This document shows positions 61,926 through 64,000 of a DNA stretch of 64,000 bases, piece by piece; the stretch's first letter is position 1, and each line of letters opens with the position of its first letter. A program made the position numbers and the translations under genes. The stretch spans positions 20,218,795 through 20,282,794 of the forward strand of contig NC_046296.1 in NCBI RefSeq assembly GCF_004115265.2. The letters are read 5' to 3'. The notes under the pieces are model-generated. The model was given only the letters and a program-made list of their open reading frames with translations. It had not been told where the DNA came from and did not search any database. The stretch is from Rhinolophus ferrumequinum. Taxonomy: Eukaryota; Chordata; Mammalia; Chiroptera; Rhinolophidae.

Positions 61926-62705
61926 ATTTTTTTAGTTAAAGTTTATTGGGGTGACAATTGTTAGTACAGTTACATAGGTTTCAAGAGTGCAATTCTGTAA
62001 TACATCATCTATAAATCCCATTGTGTGTTCACCACCCAGAGTCAGTTCTCCTTCTATCACCATATATTTGATCCCCTTTACCCTCATCTACCAACCCCCT
62101 TACCCTCTGGTAACCACTAAACTATTGTCTGTGTCTATGAGTTTTTATTTCTCATTTGTTTGTCTTGCTATTTTGTTGTTTTTGGTTTATATACCACATA
62201 TTAGTGAAATTATATGGTTCTCTGCTTTTTCTGTCTGACTTATTTCGCTTAGCATTATAATCTCAAGATCCATCCATGTTGTCACAAATGGTCCTACATC
62301 ATCTTTTCTTACAGCCAAATAGTATTCCATTGTGTATATATACCACAACTTCTTTATCCATTCATCTATCGAAGGACATTTTGGTTGTTTTCATGTCTTG
62401 GCCACCGTAAATAAAGCTGCAATGAACATTGGAGCACATATGTCTATGCATAAATGTTTTCAGGTTTTTTGGGTAGATACCCAGGAGAGGGATTGCTGGG
62501 TCATATGGTAATTCTATTCGTAATTTTTTGAGGAACCTCCACACTGCCTTCCATAGCGGCTGCACCAGTCTGCATTCCCACCAACAGTGTAGGAGGGTTC
62601 CTTTTTCTCCTCAGCCTCTCCAACACTTGTTACTATTTGTCTTGTTGATGACAGCCATTCTAACTGGGGTGAGGTGATATCTCATTGTGGTTTTTATTTG
62701 CAATA
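61926..62705 (-). mobile_element. Younger L1, ORF2 C-terminus and 3' UTR
   Basis: A T-run at 61926 marks the 3' end, so the L1 is in - orientation and 5'-truncated. Its ORF2 C-terminus is still readable over 62362-62565 as [20 protein letters not shown] and [15 protein letters not shown]. It is inserted in an older + strand L1 relic whose text continues at 62730 (GATGTTCATTGAAGCATTGT). Confidence 0.85.
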
Positions 62706-64000
62706 AACGAAATTTTAACAACCATCTGTTCAAATTGTTATACAAAGATGTTCATTGAAGCATTGTTTGTAATAGTGAAAGAGTAGAACCAACCTAGTCA
62801 TCAATAGGGAACTGGTTAAAAAAATTATATCTGCATAATGGAATACTATGCAGATGTTAAAAAAAAGAATGAGGAAGTTCTACATAGAGAGATTTCCACA
62901 AATGTTTATTAATTGAAAAAAAGCAATTTGCAAAAAAGAAAAAATCCCACTTTCGTAATATATACCTTAACATATTTATGTTTTTCAGTTACTAAGGAAA
63001 GTTGGGGAAGTTATATTTTGGGAGTGGAAGTGCATTATTTGGGGGAAATAAAGAACTTTGAATTTTTACATGATATAGCAAAAATGCATGGATTGGGTTT
63101 GTAATTAGAAAGTCATTTTATACTTCAGAGAACAAAAGATATCAGAAACAAAAATAAAAGACAAATTATAAACTCAAAAAATTGCAACACAAACGGAAAG
63201 CAATGAGTTATGACCCATTATACAGAGTTTCTCTAAATCAATAAGGAATGGGATATTTGAAAATTAAAACCGAAAAAAAATGAAAACTGGTTAAAGGAGA
63301 TGAATTAATAGACAACAGCAGAAGAAATACAACTGGCCAATAAACATGACAAGAAAATTAAGAAATTTCATTAATAGTCAAAGAAATAAAAAATAAAATG
63401 CCAGCGAGGTACAACTTATTGCCTGTAAGATTGGCAAAGGTAAAATATATGTATATATTTTTAGAGAGAGAGAAAGTCCAATGTGGGGAGAGGGCAAAGA
63501 TGGGGGCATAAATTGTTAAACATTTTTTCCTGAAGAACAATTTGACAATAGCTATCAATATATAAAGTGTAAACTGTGATGGCTAAATTTGGAGATACAA
63601 GCACTTTCAGGCATTGCTTGGGGTGGGTGTTGGGGGGGTACCATCTATGGAAGGCAATTTGGCATTATCTTCCAAATTACATACACAGATACTCTTTGAC
63701 CCAGTAATCTACTTTTAGGAACTTCTCTGACAGATGTATCTATACATGTAGAAATGACCAAGGAACAAGTTTACTTACTGTGGCATAGTATATAATAGGA
63801 ACAGATAAGAAAAAAGCTACATGTCTACTAATAGGGCATGGGTTCTATAACTTATATTATGGTTCATCCAGTCCATATAAACGGAATACTATGCATCTGT
63901 AAAAAACAAGCAAGAAATGATTTACATCCTAAGATATACTGGTAAGTGAATATAGCAGAAAAACATAGAAATGTTACCATATGAGTAAAAATTACAAGCA
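62706..64000 (+). mobile_element. Old L1 relics to window end
   Basis: GCATAATGGAATACTATGCA (62833), CAACTGGCCAATAAACATGA (63330) and CGGAATACTATGCATCTGTA (63882) show at least two copies of the L1 3' region in + orientation. Confidence 0.65.

Overview
The window is mammalian nuclear DNA. Its four genes are split by GT-AG introns and embedded in L1, L2, MIR, MER5-like and LTR remnants. Several short repeats point to a bat, probably of the horseshoe/leaf-nosed (rhinolophoid) group. They are tRNA-derived SINEs like the Rhin family, one of them dimeric, and a TA-flanked terminal-inverted-repeat element resembling DNA transposons of bat genomes. The species call is an inference from repeat types recalled from memory; the gene calls rest on exon-by-exon translation with splice sites and reading phase checked.

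The gene order matches human 2p13.3: TEX261 - ANKRD53 - ATP6V1B1 - VAX2. TEX261 is on the + strand and its first exons lie left of the window; four coding exons (683-3820) run to the stop and a poly(A) signal. ANKRD53, ATP6V1B1 and VAX2 follow on the - strand, so TEX261 and ANKRD53 are tail to tail. ANKRD53 (6993 to about 12.6 kb) has five clear coding exons and an unusual 5' end without an ATG in the expected first exon. ATP6V1B1 (16056-39862) is complete: 14 coding exons whose phases all join, giving 513 residues. VAX2 contributes its last two coding exons (42522-42980 and 53776-53963), which hold the whole homeodomain; exon 1 lies right of the window.

The rest is intron and intergenic sequence. 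4.3-6.4 kb and 8.9-11.3 kb hold L2, MIR and MER5-like relics. 12.8-16.0 kb holds L1-like remnants and a dimeric SINE. 24.2-28.4 kb (ATP6V1B1 intron 2) is an AT-rich L1 composite entered by a SINE and, with its neighbourhood, by LTRs of one family. 38.9-39.4 kb is a degenerate CA-rich block. 47-51.6 kb (VAX2 intron 2) holds three LTR remnants. 56.3-64 kb (VAX2 intron 1) is mostly overlapping L1 fragments, one of them young enough to keep an ORF2 C-terminus.

The genes do not form a pathway: TEX261 acts in ER-Golgi cargo sorting, ANKRD53 at the mitotic spindle, ATP6V1B1 in proton pumping by intercalated-type cells, and VAX2 in ventral eye patterning. I found no undescribed gene system. The most interesting points are the ANKRD53 start, a forkhead site in front of ATP6V1B1, a perfect inverted repeat around a homeodomain core next to VAX2 exon 2, and a family of solo LTRs with intact target-site duplications.
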